Of a stretch of DNA of 64,000 nucleotides, positions 44,777 through 53,860 are shown piece after piece (the stretch's first letter is position 1; each line of letters begins with the position of its first letter). The stretch is from Flavobacteriales bacterium UBA1993. GTDB taxonomy: Bacteria > Bacteroidota > Bacteroidia > Flavobacteriales_G > Salibacteraceae. The DNA lies in assembly GCA_002336485.1 (NCBI GenBank), contig DDCZ01000023.1, forward strand, positions 122,823 through 186,822. The letters are read 5' to 3'. Made by a program: the position numbers and the translations under genes. The notes below the pieces were generated by a model. It saw nothing but the letters and a program-made list of their open reading frames with translations. It made no database searches and was not told the DNA's origin.

Positions 44777-47205
44777 AACCGCCATTTCACTGACGCCATC
44801 CAGTTGACTCCGGCCTGGGGATAGTAAAAATTTTCTGTAATCAAATCACCATAGATATACCCATATGTGTACCCATTGGATACATACTGGTGATCCAATA
44901 TGTTATTCACCATTACACTCAACTCCAAGTCCTTCCAATGATTAGAGGGAATCGAATAGCTTAACACAACATCATTCGTCCAATACGGATCAATAGCCCT
45001 CGCATCGTTTGATGTGTTGTCAAGATATTGCTTACCCACGATTTTTGTACGCAACGCAACGCGGACCCCAACCTTGCTGCTATATCCGATTTCGGAACCA
45101 GCCACTAACCAAGGGCTGAAAGCGATATCCGTGTTTTGATGGTTCACATAAATCACATCGTATCCATTTGTATAATCAATGACTGTTTCGTTAAACTCAG
45201 ATATTTTATTTGTACTCAACGCCAGATTCGGACTCCAATACAGCCCATGTCCGAGATCGAGTTTGGCGATTAACTCAAGGCCTGCTCTATAACTCTCATC
45301 CACGTTTGTTCGTATCGGTGCGCCAACATCATTTACTTCGCCGGTCAAGACAAGCTGATCTTTATAAAGCATGTAGTAGCCATTCGCCTTAAATGTGAAG
45401 CGTTGTTGTCGATACTGCCAGCCAACCTCCAAATTTGTCAAATACTCTGGTTGAGGAATTACACCAGGAGACGCGTCGGTAAAGTCGCTTCTTACGGGCT
45501 CCCGGCTCGCTCGCGCCGCAGAGAAATACGCAAACTGGCTTTGGTTTATTCTCCAGCTCGCTCCAATTTTTGGATTGATAAAATTATAGTGTCTATTTAT
45601 CGCAATTGGGCGCTGGTCATTGTCTATGCCTTGACTATTATATTCAATATATCGATACTGCATATCCGCATAAAATTGAACATTACCGAGTCGATATTGG
45701 GCCTTTAAATAGTTTGAAATGTCAGATTTTTTTGACTCACTGAAATAGTATTGTTCTCCAATTTCTGTATTGAGCGCGACTTCAGACCAAATGATTTCTC
45801 CGTAATGTTCTCCTATGTATTCATTGTATGACCCGCCCAATGTAATATTCAATTTACCCGGGGTGTACTGCAGTGAATATACGCCGCCATAAAAGTGATT
45901 ATCTAACCAACGACGTACTATAACATCCGTATTCCGTAAGGTATCGACACCAATCACGGGGTAATCCAACCCATAATCTGCATAGTCCTCATCTGACTTT
46001 GATTGCTCGAAGTAACCGAGTCCGCGCGTATAATGACCGGTTACATTCATGTGCAAATCAGTCGTAAGTTGATACCCAGATATAAGCTGATAGTGGCTCT
46101 GCGCGTAATTATCGACCTCGTTGGCATAGGTGTAGTAGTTGTAAGTCCTACCACTTCGCAAAAGATTCTCTGTTTGATCGGGATCAAGGCCATTATTTGC
46201 CGCATGAATCAACATAGCCGGGTCATCGTTCTTTAATCTAGATTCTGGTGTTCCCCACCAGGCCTGCTGGGTTAATTCTTTTCCATGAAAAATTACGCCC
46301 TTTATCATCATTTTCTTTCGGTAATATCCACCTGAAACATAGTACGACCGCAAACTCGAGGCAGATCGATCTATATATCCATCACTGCCGATGTAGGAAA
46401 GACGGCCTTCAAAATTTAAGTGTTTACTCACAAGACCAGAATTGTAAACGATATTGTGTCTGTGTGTATTGAAGGATCCATAGCTATTGTTAATCTCAAC
46501 AAACGTGGATGAGTCAAATCCCGTTGTCTGAAGATTTACCGACGCCCCAAATGAGGCCGCGCCATTTGACGAAGTGCCCACGCCTCGCTGAATTTGAATA
46601 TTATCTGTCGTACTTGAAAAATCGGGCATATTTACCCAAAACACACCATGCGATTCTGCGTCGTTTAATGGCACTCCATTAACAGTTACGTTGATTCGAG
46701 TTGCGTCGCTTCCTCGAATCCTCATGCCTGTATAGCCTACACCAGCACCTGCGTCAGAAGTGGTTACCATAGAAACCGATTGGTTAAGAAGGATAGGTAG
46801 GTCTTGTCCAAAATTCACGGCCTCCAATTGCTGCTTTTTTACGTTTTCATGGGTAAATGGTGCATTGAGGCCAACTCGAGTTGCTTCCACAACGAATTCG
46901 TCTGTCAAGAATGGGCTTATCTCTAACCTGTAGTTGATCGAGAGATCGCTCGAAACCTGAACGGTATCTATTGTTTCTTTATAACCTATATAGTCAACAA
47001 CCAGGGTATATGTGCCTTCCTTCAGCTCCAACTTGTAAACGCCCGAAGCGTTTGAAGAGGTACCTAAATTGGTATTGGCGACATAGACATATGCTCCCGG
47101 AAGTGGATTATCATCTTCACCCGTAACGGTCCCAAGGATCGTGAATTGGGCGAAACTAATCTGAGAATAAAACAGAACGGCAAGGAGTAGAGCGGTGCGC
47201 TTCAT
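44773..47205 (-). CDS. TonB-dependent receptor under TPP riboswitch control (probable thiamine uptake)
   Basis: Outer-membrane active transporter of 810 residues. It has a signal peptide, a carboxypeptidase-regulatory-like domain (TILGTVTGEDDNPLPGAYVY), a plug (MRIRGSDATRINVTVNGVPL, VGTSSNGAASFGASVNL) and a barrel ending AGVNWMASVKWRF. The leader contains a TPP riboswitch about 45 bases upstream, so expression should fall when TPP is abundant. That makes thiamine or a precursor the likely cargo. The frame runs up to 47268 through the riboswitch; ATG 47205 is the real start. Confidence 0.93.
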   Translation of the reverse strand: MKRTALLLAVLFYSQISFAQFTILGTVTGEDDNPLPGAYVYVANTNLGTSSNASGVYKLELKEGTYTLVVDYIGYKETIDTVQVSSDLSINYRLEISPFLTDEFVVEATRVGLNAPFTHENVKKQQLEAVNFGQDLPILLNQSVSMVTTSDAGAGVGYTGMRIRGSDATRINVTVNGVPLNDAESHGVFWVNMPDFSSTTDNIQIQRGVGTSSNGAASFGASVNLQTTGFDSSTFVEINNSYGSFNTHRHNIVYNSGLVSKHLNFEGRLSYIGSDGYIDRSASSLRSYYVSGGYYRKKMMIKGVIFHGKELTQQAWWGTPESRLKNDDPAMLIHAANNGLDPDQTENLLRSGRTYNYYTYANEVDNYAQSHYQLISGYQLTTDLHMNVTGHYTRGLGYFEQSKSDEDYADYGLDYPVIGVDTLRNTDVIVRRWLDNHFYGGVYSLQYTPGKLNITLGGSYNEYIGEHYGEIIWSEVALNTEIGEQYYFSESKKSDISNYLKAQYRLGNVQFYADMQYRYIEYNSQGIDNDQRPIAINRHYNFINPKIGASWRINQSQFAYFSAARASREPVRSDFTDASPGVIPQPEYLTNLEVGWQYRQQRFTFKANGYYMLYKDQLVLTGEVNDVGAPIRTNVDESYRAGLELIAKLDLGHGLYWSPNLALSTNKISEFNETVIDYTNGYDVIYVNHQNTDIAFSPWLVAGSEIGYSSKVGVRVALRTKIVGKQYLDNTSNDARAIDPYWTNDVVLSYSIPSNHWKDLELSVMVNNILDHQYVSNGYTYGYIYGDLITENFYYPQAGVNWMASVKWRF

Positions 47206-47249
47206 AGCTAATGGTTTTGGGCCAACTAGCGCGAATGAAAGCAGTCTTT

Positions 47250-47330
47250 CGATTTCCCTTATCGGCATTACCCGATCAGGTTCATTGGGTATAATCTCAG
47301 TCTCGATTACGAAACACCCCAGTAGGCAGA
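47250..47330 (-). promoter_or_regulatory. TPP riboswitch (THI element)
   Basis: On the - strand, the conserved core reads CTGGGGTG, then CTGAGATTATACCC, AATGAACCTGATC, GGGTAATGCCGAT and AAGGGAAAT. These are the family's most conserved blocks in the right order. The P2 hairpin GTTTCG/CGAGAC and the P5 stem ATCGG/CCGAT can be drawn. The closing P1 helix looks weak. It lies directly upstream of the 810-residue TonB receptor. Confidence 0.93.
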
Positions 47331-47354
47331 TGCGAATGTAAGTAAGTTTATTGC

Positions 47355-47388
47355 AAAAAAAAAAGCCCCAAAAAAAATGAGGCCTTTA
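47355..47388 (-). terminator. Terminator after the NadR-like kinase gene
   Basis: On the - strand AAAGGCCTCA pairs with TGGGGCTTT (one bulged G) around a T-rich loop, followed by ten T. It separates the kinase gene from the riboswitch and TonB receptor. Confidence 0.75.
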
Positions 47389-47403
47389 TTAATGTTTTAG
47401 GTG

Positions 47404-48003
47404 CTAAGCAGCAGTTTCCTTCGGTAGCAATCGCTGCCGCTTTAATGCTTTCTTTATTCGAACGAGACGTTCCTCCGTTGTTCCTTCAACTTCCAAAAAT
47501 CGTTTTCCAGCACGTACCAGTGCTTTTCGATAATGATCATAGAGTTCTTCTCTATCGTCAGGATTTTCTCTCATATCATCATACTCCCATTCGATGCCTT
47601 TATGGCCGCAGAGAATGTAAAGCTGATATGGTTTTTCAAGAAATTGTCTTTCAATCCAGTTTTGGGCTCTTCCAAATCGGACCTCAGCCCAAACTTTGGA
47701 AACCAGAGTATTTGTATCGCAAATCAGGAAATGGTTGCATTCTTCAGCCACTTCGTATTCACGCTCCAATTGTCCCTTGGCTATGTCCAAAATATCATCT
47801 TGGTTATAATTACGACCAAGGTTATCCAAATATTCTCTTGAATATTCGGCGACATATGGCTCATTCCATTGTTCAGACAATGCTTGAGCAAGTGTGGTTT
47901 TTCCAGAACATTCTGGGCCTACCACTGCAAGCTTTACAAGCTTTTTGTCGCCGCCTCCATTTCTGGAAAGCTGAACATCTTGATCTTCTGCTGTGTTATC
48001 CAT
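47404..48003 (-). CDS. NadR-like P-loop kinase (AAA-type ATPase)
   Basis: 199 residues, corresponding to the ribosylnicotinamide-kinase-like half of NadR without the adenylyltransferase domain. The P-loop is GPECSGKT (29-36), the acceptor-site motif is YVAEYSREYLDNLGRNY, and LICDTNTLVSKVWAE is the Walker B-like strand. Stand-alone versions are often found beside PnuC-type transporters in Bacteroidota. Here it is between a thiamine-binding protein gene and a TPP-controlled receptor, so a thiamine or nicotinamide-riboside kinase role is possible; the substrate cannot be read from the sequence. Confidence 0.82.
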   Translation of the reverse strand: MDNTAEDQDVQLSRNGGGDKKLVKLAVVGPECSGKTTLAQALSEQWNEPYVAEYSREYLDNLGRNYNQDDILDIAKGQLEREYEVAEECNHFLICDTNTLVSKVWAEVRFGRAQNWIERQFLEKPYQLYILCGHKGIEWEYDDMRENPDDREELYDHYRKALVRAGKRFLEVEGTTEERLVRIKKALKRQRLLPKETAA

Positions 48004-48112
48004 TGATCGACCTTTATTACGAATACCACATTTTCATGTGACTATCCTCAATTTTTTGGAGTTGCAAAAGTATAATAAACAATTCAGAATTTTACCACCA
48101 ATTGTGTATGAT

Positions 48113-48382
48113 TTAGAGGTTTAACCTCGCCAATGACTCTTTTAAATTGCCATTCAGCACTTTCATCACCACTACGCATTTTTTATGCTTTTCAAACGAA
48201 TTCTTGATCTCCGCATTTAACACAGCCATGACCGTATCGTATTCGCCATAAATATGCGTCGCTGTAGGATTAACTTCAATCTCGACTCCCGCATGGGATT
48301 TCACCTTCTGAATGAACTCAATTATTATCGGTTTATAGTCCTCCTGCAGCGGATACATCGATATTTCTACTGTAATTTCCAT
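48113..48382 (-). CDS. YkoF/MTH1187-like thiamine-binding protein
   Basis: An 89-residue ferredoxin-like protein of the YkoF/DUF77 family; members of known structure bind thiamine or hydroxymethylpyrimidine. It starts ITVEISMYPLQEDYKPIII, typical of the family, with ATHIYGEYDTVMAVLN at the binding cleft. Cytoplasmic, with no signal peptide. It starts 4 bases after the hutU stop, so it is probably cotranscribed with urocanate hydratase. The thiamine genes just downstream support ligand assignment. Confidence 0.85.
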   Translation of the reverse strand: MEITVEISMYPLQEDYKPIIIEFIQKVKSHAGVEIEVNPTATHIYGEYDTVMAVLNAEIKNSFEKHKKCVVVMKVLNGNLKESLARLNL

Positions 48383-48386
48383 AACC

Positions 48387-50381
48387 CTAAATTTTATCTA
48401 GTATTTCATCGTCGACCATGCTCGGAAGTGTCACGCTGAGATTCGGCTCCTGCTCCATCGCACGTTTAATGGCAAAAACAGCCTCTTCATTTCTCGCCCA
48501 ACTTCTACGCGCAATACCATTATTAACATCCCAGTGCAACATCATCTTCAATCTGCGGTCCGCCTCAGGAGTTCCATCTAGTAGCATTCCAAAGCCGCCG
48601 TTTATAACCTCGCCCCAGCCTACGCCTCCTCCATTGTGAATGCTAATCCAGGTGGCTCCACGAAATCCGTCCCCAACAAAATTTTGGACCGCCATATCTG
48701 CTGTGAACTTTGAGCCATCATAGATATTACTCGTTTCTCTGAATGGCGAATCAGTTCCCGATACATCGTGATGATCTCGTCCGAGAACCACAGGACCAAT
48801 CTTACCTTCGGCAATGGCATTGTTGAAAGCTTCCGCAATTCGCATTCGACCTTCCGCATCAGCATAAAGAATTCTGGCCTGAGACCCAACCACCATTTTA
48901 TTTTGACCAGCTTCCTTTATCCATTGAATATTATCCGCCATCTGCTGTTGAATCTCCACTGGAGACACCTTGCGCATTTCTTCTAAAACCGAGCACGCGA
49001 TTGTATCGGTTGCTTCCAAATCTGCTCCATCTCCAGATGTGCAGACCCATCTAAACGGCCCAAAGCCATAATCGAAACACATTGGACCAAGTATATCTTG
49101 GACATACGATGGGTATTTAAAATCAATCCCATTTTCGGCCATGACATCAGCACCAGCGCGACTGGCTTCCAACAGAAATGCATTGCCATAATCGAAAAAA
49201 TACATTCCCCTGGCAGAAAGACTATTCACCGCCTTGGCATGACGCCGAAGCGATTCCTCAACCAACTTCTTGAATTGAGCAGGATCTTCAGCCATCATTT
49301 CATTGGCCTCTTCAAAGCTTAGTTGCACCGGGTAGTAACCGCCGGCCCAAGGATTATGCAAGGACGTTTGATCTGACCCCAAGTCCACTTCAAGATTTGA
49401 ATCCGCAAGTCGTTCCCACAACTCGACCACATTACCAAGGTAGGCGATGGAATGTGGCACTCGTTTTTCCACCCAAATACGCGCCGCTTCAATGACTTGA
49501 TCGACGTCTTCAATAACTTCATCAACCCAACCTTGCTCCAGTCTTTTGTATGCGGCATCTGGGTTGACTTCTGCGCTAATGCTTACAACACCAGCTATAT
49601 TACCAGCCTTAGGTTGAGCCCCACTCATTCCACCCAAGCCAGCAGTAACAAAAAGGCGTCCCGCAGCTCCTCCTCCTATTTTTCGACAGGCATTTAAAAC
49701 GGTGATTGTAGTTCCGTGCACAATTCCCTGCGGTCCGATATACATAAAGCTTCCAGCTGTCATTTGACCATATTGAGAAACTCCAAGAGCATTGAATTTC
49801 TCCCAGTCATCGGGTTTGCTATAGTTGGGAATCGTCATTCCATTGGTAACAACCACGCGAGGTGCTTCCGAGTGTGAGGGGAAGAGTCCCATCGGATGAC
49901 CGCTATACATCGCCAACGTCTGTTCGTCGTTCATCTCGCTCAAATACTTCATCGTGAGCAGGTATTGAGCCCAATTTTGAAATACTGCTCCATTCCCGCC
50001 GTAGGTAATTAGCTCATGAGGATGTTGCGCCACTTTCGGATCCAGATTATTCTGAATCATGAGTTGAATCGCTTTGGCCTGAAGGCTATTACCTGGATAT
50101 TGGTCTATAGGCCTTGCATGCATCTCATAGTTTGGCCTAAATCGGTGCATATAAATGCGACCATAGGCTATCAATTCTTCTTTAAATTCCTGTGCTAACT
50201 CCGCATGCCATTCTTTTGGAAAGTAGCGCAATGCATTCCTAATTGCGAGTTTGAATTCATCACGGCTTAAAATTTCTTTGCGCTTTGGAGCATGACTGAC
50301 TTCGGGGTCCAAAACTAATTTCGAAGGTAATTCTTCGGGAAGACCAGCTCTAATTTGGTTTTTAAAAGCACTCTGTGACAT
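48387..50381 (-). CDS. hutU: Urocanate hydratase
   Basis: Converts urocanate to imidazolonepropionate in histidine breakdown, using a tightly bound NAD+. The family pattern is present: YSGHPMGLFPSHSEAPRVV, GQMTAGSFMYIGPQGIVHG, GGLGGMSGAQP-like GLGGMSGAQPKAGNIAG, FDYGFGPFRWVCTSGDG and GGGVGWGEVINGGFG. At 664 residues it is the long form found in Bacteroidota. Start: ATG 50381 rather than an upstream ATG at 50399. hutH, hutI and hutG are not nearby, so the pathway is split. The YkoF-like gene follows at 4 bases. Confidence 0.95.
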   Translation of the reverse strand: MSQSAFKNQIRAGLPEELPSKLVLDPEVSHAPKRKEILSRDEFKLAIRNALRYFPKEWHAELAQEFKEELIAYGRIYMHRFRPNYEMHARPIDQYPGNSLQAKAIQLMIQNNLDPKVAQHPHELITYGGNGAVFQNWAQYLLTMKYLSEMNDEQTLAMYSGHPMGLFPSHSEAPRVVVTNGMTIPNYSKPDDWEKFNALGVSQYGQMTAGSFMYIGPQGIVHGTTITVLNACRKIGGGAAGRLFVTAGLGGMSGAQPKAGNIAGVVSISAEVNPDAAYKRLEQGWVDEVIEDVDQVIEAARIWVEKRVPHSIAYLGNVVELWERLADSNLEVDLGSDQTSLHNPWAGGYYPVQLSFEEANEMMAEDPAQFKKLVEESLRRHAKAVNSLSARGMYFFDYGNAFLLEASRAGADVMAENGIDFKYPSYVQDILGPMCFDYGFGPFRWVCTSGDGADLEATDTIACSVLEEMRKVSPVEIQQQMADNIQWIKEAGQNKMVVGSQARILYADAEGRMRIAEAFNNAIAEGKIGPVVLGRDHHDVSGTDSPFRETSNIYDGSKFTADMAVQNFVGDGFRGATWISIHNGGGVGWGEVINGGFGMLLDGTPEADRRLKMMLHWDVNNGIARRSWARNEEAVFAIKRAMEQEPNLSVTLPSMVDDEILDKI

Positions 50382-50449
50382 TCGATTATTTTTTTTCAAA
50401 GATGTAGGTCGAAAAGGAAATAAGTGAAAGAATCACCGATAAAAAAACG

Positions 50450-50641
50450 CTACTGCCTTTTCTTGATTTGACCTGTGCGTTTGTCGTAGCCATATGGACA
50501 ATGCTTACAACCACTCTTGCAGCAATAACCACGTTTTTGATGATACTTTTCAGTAAACACCAAATACCCTTCCCCACTTGTGTAGTAGTCTTCAGGATCT
50601 AATTTCGATCTTGCACTTAATCCACTCATTGTGTCAAACAT
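50450..50641 (-). CDS. DUF5522 small cysteine-rich protein
   Basis: 63 residues with the DUF5522 core: EDYYTSGEGYLVFTEKYHQK followed by RGYCCKSGCKHCPYGY, a Cys-rich motif (CC-x3-C-x2-C) likely to bind a metal. Known from many Bacteroidota genomes; function unknown. Lies upstream of hutU on the same strand with a 68-base gap. A different-frame ORF over the same stretch (50386-50577) is an artefact. Confidence 0.85.
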   Translation of the reverse strand: MFDTMSGLSARSKLDPEDYYTSGEGYLVFTEKYHQKRGYCCKSGCKHCPYGYDKRTGQIKKRQ

Positions 50642-50676
50642 AGTGCTCTTTTCTTCTCTTTGTGAATAATTTCAAA

Positions 50677-51594
50677 ATGCTTCTACAGTCTAACAGCCCG
50701 ACAAATCAAATTGTTCTAAAAGAATTGGAACATTCTGAAATCGAGCTTTGGATTAAGCGTGATGACCAGATAAATCCGCTGGTCAGTGGAAACAAATTAT
50801 TCAAGCTTATTCGAAATATTGAGGAAGCCCTAGACAAGGGGAAGGAAACCATTCTCACGTTTGGTGGAGCTTATTCGAATCATATTGCCGCCACTGCGCT
50901 GTATTGTAAAATCAATGGACTAAAGTCTATTGGTGTAATTCGAGGGGAGGAAACACTTCCTTTAAATCCAACGCTTAATATGGCGGTGAAAAACGGTATG
51001 CAATTAGAATATATAAGCCGCACTGCCTATCGGCAAAAGGAGGATCCTTCCTTTTTGGCCGCATTGTCTGAAGAACACTGCGCACCCTTCATTATACCCG
51101 AAGGTGGCGCAAATTGGTTGGGAATACTAGGCGCCAAATCAATATTAAACGAGGACACTACCTCATTTGATACGATAGTTTGCCCAGTGGGAACAGGAAC
51201 AACGATGGCCGGCCTCATGCTTTCAAAGGAAAAGAACCAAAAAATCGTCGGGATTAATATTCACAAACACGCAGACGTACTCAACGAATTGATCGGCATT
51301 CATACGGAGCTTAAGAGGCTCCACGCCCAAGATTATCGTTTGGAGAACGAATATCACCTTGGCGGATATGCAAAGTGGAATCCTGCGCTGATTCGATTCA
51401 TCCAAGAGTTTCACAGGCAAACCAATATCAAACTCGATCCGATTTACACCGGTAAGGCCATGGCGGCAGTTGTCGATTTAATTCAAGCTAAAACATTCAC
51501 CAAAGGCAGTAAAGTCTTGTTCATTCACACAGGAGGCCTGCAAGGAATAAACGGTTTTGAACTTCGCCATAATCTAAAATTGTTTCCATCATAA
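50677..51594 (+). CDS. D-cysteine desulfhydrase / ACC deaminase-like PLP enzyme
   Basis: A fold-type II pyridoxal-phosphate enzyme (305 residues). The PLP-Lys motif VSGNKLFKL is near residue 40; TFGGAYSNHIAATALYCK and VCPVGTGTTMAGLML (phosphate-binding loop) are present, as is FIHTGGLQGINGF. The family deaminates 1-aminocyclopropane-1-carboxylate or desulfhydrates D-cysteine; the specific substrate is unclear. GTG at 50662 is an alternative start; I use ATG 50677. Monocistronic, followed by gldA. Confidence 0.92.
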   Translation: MLLQSNSPTNQIVLKELEHSEIELWIKRDDQINPLVSGNKLFKLIRNIEEALDKGKETILTFGGAYSNHIAATALYCKINGLKSIGVIRGEETLPLNPTLNMAVKNGMQLEYISRTAYRQKEDPSFLAALSEEHCAPFIIPEGGANWLGILGAKSILNEDTTSFDTIVCPVGTGTTMAGLMLSKEKNQKIVGINIHKHADVLNELIGIHTELKRLHAQDYRLENEYHLGGYAKWNPALIRFIQEFHRQTNIKLDPIYTGKAMAAVVDLIQAKTFTKGSKVLFIHTGGLQGINGFELRHNLKLFPS

Positions 51595-51619
51595 GTCCTA
51601 CAATGGTAAATTCGCCCAC

Positions 51620-52525
51620 ATGTCGATAGCTGTATCAGGAGTCTCAAAATTATATGGTCAACAAAAGGCCCTAGACGATGTGTCGTTTCAAATTGACAAG
51701 GGAAATATTGTAGGATTCTTAGGTCCAAATGGTGCTGGAAAATCAACCATGATGAAGATTATTTCCTGCTACATTCCACAAACTGAAGGCACAGTTAAAG
51801 TCTGCGGTTATGATGTGATGGACCAATCAATGGAAGTGCGTTCGAGGCTTGGGTATCTGCCTGAAAACAATCCGTTATACCCTGAAATGTATGTGCGAGA
51901 GTATCTTGAATTCATGGGAGGAATTCATAAAATCCCATCTATCAAATCGCGTGTGGATGAGATGCTAGAACAAGTCGGACTCACCCTAGAGCGCAAGAAG
52001 AAAATCGGAGCTTTAAGTAAAGGTTATAAGCAGCGTGTTGGTTTAGCTCAGGCTATGCTTCACGACCCAGAGGTGCTTATTCTTGATGAGCCAACAACCG
52101 GCCTGGATCCTAATCAGATTGTAGAAATTCGAAATTTGATAAAATCAATCGGCGCGGAAAAAACCGTGATGCTAAGCACGCATATTATGCAAGAAGTTGA
52201 GGCAATCTGCGATCGTGTTATCATCATAAACAAGGGCGGAATCGTGGCTGACGACGAGTCGAAAAATCTCACATCCAACAATCACGCTCAGGTTATTCGC
52301 GTTGAATTCGATCATCAAATTGAAGTGAATAAAATCAATTCCATTCAGTATGTAAATGAGGTGAAGCGCGTGGATGACAATACTTGGCTAATTGGGAGCG
52401 ATTCTGAAAAGGATATTAGACCATTCATTTTTGAGTTTGCCGTGGCCAACAACCTCAACGTACTCACCGTTCAAAAGGAGGAACAGCGACTTGAAGATGT
52501 CTTTAAGAAACTCACTTCTTCCTAG
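51620..52525 (+). CDS. gldA: Gliding-motility-type ABC transporter ATPase GldA
   Basis: A 301-residue ABC ATPase: Walker A GFLGPNGAGKSTMMKIIS, signature LSKGYKQRVGLAQAML, Walker B VLILDEPTTGLDPNQ and H-loop STHIMQEVEAI. The N-terminus (SIAVSGVSKLYGQQKALDDV) and YLPENNPLYPEMYVREYLEF match GldA of Flavobacterium gliding/T9SS-associated systems. GldA normally works with the GldF and GldG membrane proteins, which are not adjacent here. A general ABC-2-type exporter ATPase is the fallback call. Confidence 0.85.
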   Translation: MSIAVSGVSKLYGQQKALDDVSFQIDKGNIVGFLGPNGAGKSTMMKIISCYIPQTEGTVKVCGYDVMDQSMEVRSRLGYLPENNPLYPEMYVREYLEFMGGIHKIPSIKSRVDEMLEQVGLTLERKKKIGALSKGYKQRVGLAQAMLHDPEVLILDEPTTGLDPNQIVEIRNLIKSIGAEKTVMLSTHIMQEVEAICDRVIIINKGGIVADDESKNLTSNNHAQVIRVEFDHQIEVNKINSIQYVNEVKRVDDNTWLIGSDSEKDIRPFIFEFAVANNLNVLTVQKEEQRLEDVFKKLTSS

Positions 52526-52567
52526 CTTCTGGGTCAACTTTTCTATCCGCAAGTTCCATTCAAAAAT

Positions 52568-52575
52568 TACTTTTG
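52568..52575 (+). promoter_or_regulatory. Candidate -7 box of the metK promoter
   Basis: TACTTTTG matches the TAnnTTTG consensus and lies 29 bases before the metK ATG. The same ATTACTTTTG string stands ahead of etfB. No convincing -33 element is visible. Confidence 0.4.
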
Positions 52576-52604
52576 GCGCCTGAGTAAAGAATTAAAGACA
52601 AAAC

Positions 52605-53858
52605 ATGCCATACCTTTTTACATCTGAGTCAGTTTCTGAAGGCCATCCCGACAAAGTTTCGGACGCTATTTCTGACGCTTTAGTTGACCACTTTTTAGCC
52701 TTCGACCCTGAGTCAAAAGTTGCCTGTGAAACACTTGTCACCACTGGCCAGGTTGTGTTAGCCGGTGAAGTCAAAACCAAAACATATCTAGACGTACAAA
52801 GCATTGCTCGTGATGTAATCGCTAAAATCGGTTACACGAAAAGCGAATATATGTTCGACGCAAGTTCATGCGGAGTCCTATCCGCAATTCACGAACAAAG
52901 TCCTGACATTAATCAGGGTGTTGACAGAGCCAATAAAGAAGAACAAGGTGCGGGCGACCAAGGAATGATGTTTGGCTATGCCACCAACGAAACAGAGAAT
53001 TTCATGCCCTTGGCGGCGGACTTAAGCCACAAACTTTTGATCGAGTTGGCCGCATTAAGAAAAGGCGGTACGGAAATGACCTATCTCCGTCCTGATAGTA
53101 AAAGCCAAGTGACTATTGAATATGGCGACGACAATCAACCTAGAAAAATTGTTGCGATAGTATTGTCTACGCAGCATGATGATTGGGCCGATGAGCAAAC
53201 TATGTTGAGTAAGATAAAAGAGGACGTAATCAACATTCTTGTTCCAAGAGTGAAGGCTCAATTACCTGAAAAACTACAGGCACTTTTTACAAGTGACATT
53301 ACCTATCACGTTAATCCAACTGGCATTTTCGTGATTGGCGGACCGCATGGCGACACAGGACTTACCGGACGTAAAATCATAGTGGACACCTACGGCGGAA
53401 AGGGAGCACATGGAGGTGGCGCCTTTAGTGGTAAAGACCCAAGCAAAGTTGATCGTTCAGCCGCATACGCCACACGGCATATCGCCAAGAATGTTGTTGC
53501 AGCAGGTGTTTGCGATGAAGTCTTAGTACAAGTGGCATACGCCATTGGAGTTGCCGATCCTGTTGGTCTTTACGTAAACACATATGGCACATCCAAGGTG
53601 GGTGTTTCAGATGGCGAGATTGCAGAAAAATTGTCGGGGATATTTAATATGCGCCCATACTCAATCGAGCAACGATTCAACCTTCGAAGCCCGATTTACA
53701 GCGAAACTTCTTCCTATGGTCACATGGGCCGAAAAACGGAGATGGTCACAAAATCATTCACGAATGGAAGTGGTGAGGTGATTGAGCATACCGTGAAGCT
53801 TTTCCCTTGGGAAGAGTTGAATATGGTGAATGACGTTAAAGCAGCGTTTGCGCTATAA
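52605..53858 (+). CDS. metK: S-adenosylmethionine synthase
   Basis: Makes SAM from methionine and ATP. N-terminal [20 protein letters not shown], then [13 protein letters not shown] and the phosphate loop [19 protein letters not shown] identify the family. 417 residues is normal. It complements ahcY 10 kb away in the methyl cycle. The start is preceded by a TACTTTTG box; no SAM riboswitch is visible in the 79-base leader. Confidence 0.98.
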   Translation: MPYLFTSESVSEGHPDKVSDAISDALVDHFLAFDPESKVACETLVTTGQVVLAGEVKTKTYLDVQSIARDVIAKIGYTKSEYMFDASSCGVLSAIHEQSPDINQGVDRANKEEQGAGDQGMMFGYATNETENFMPLAADLSHKLLIELAALRKGGTEMTYLRPDSKSQVTIEYGDDNQPRKIVAIVLSTQHDDWADEQTMLSKIKEDVINILVPRVKAQLPEKLQALFTSDITYHVNPTGIFVIGGPHGDTGLTGRKIIVDTYGGKGAHGGGAFSGKDPSKVDRSAAYATRHIAKNVVAAGVCDEVLVQVAYAIGVADPVGLYVNTYGTSKVGVSDGEIAEKLSGIFNMRPYSIEQRFNLRSPIYSETSSYGHMGRKTEMVTKSFTNGSGEVIEHTVKLFPWEELNMVNDVKAAFAL

Positions 53859-53860
53859 CA

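Noticed and set aside
47206..47268. 21-residue upstream extension of the thiamine-linked TonB receptor
   Set aside because: It overlaps the TPP riboswitch; the signal peptide begins at ATG 47205.
47445..48041. 198-codon + strand frame opposite the NadR-like kinase
   Set aside because: Antisense shadow of a real gene; no family resemblance and improbable composition.
50386..50577. 63-codon - strand frame overlapping DUF5522
   Set aside because: Different frame; the DUF5522 frame carries the known cysteine motif.
52526..52604. SAM riboswitch before metK (and SAH riboswitch before ahcY)
   Set aside because: Leaders of about 45-80 bases show no known conserved core; only a promoter-like box is visible.
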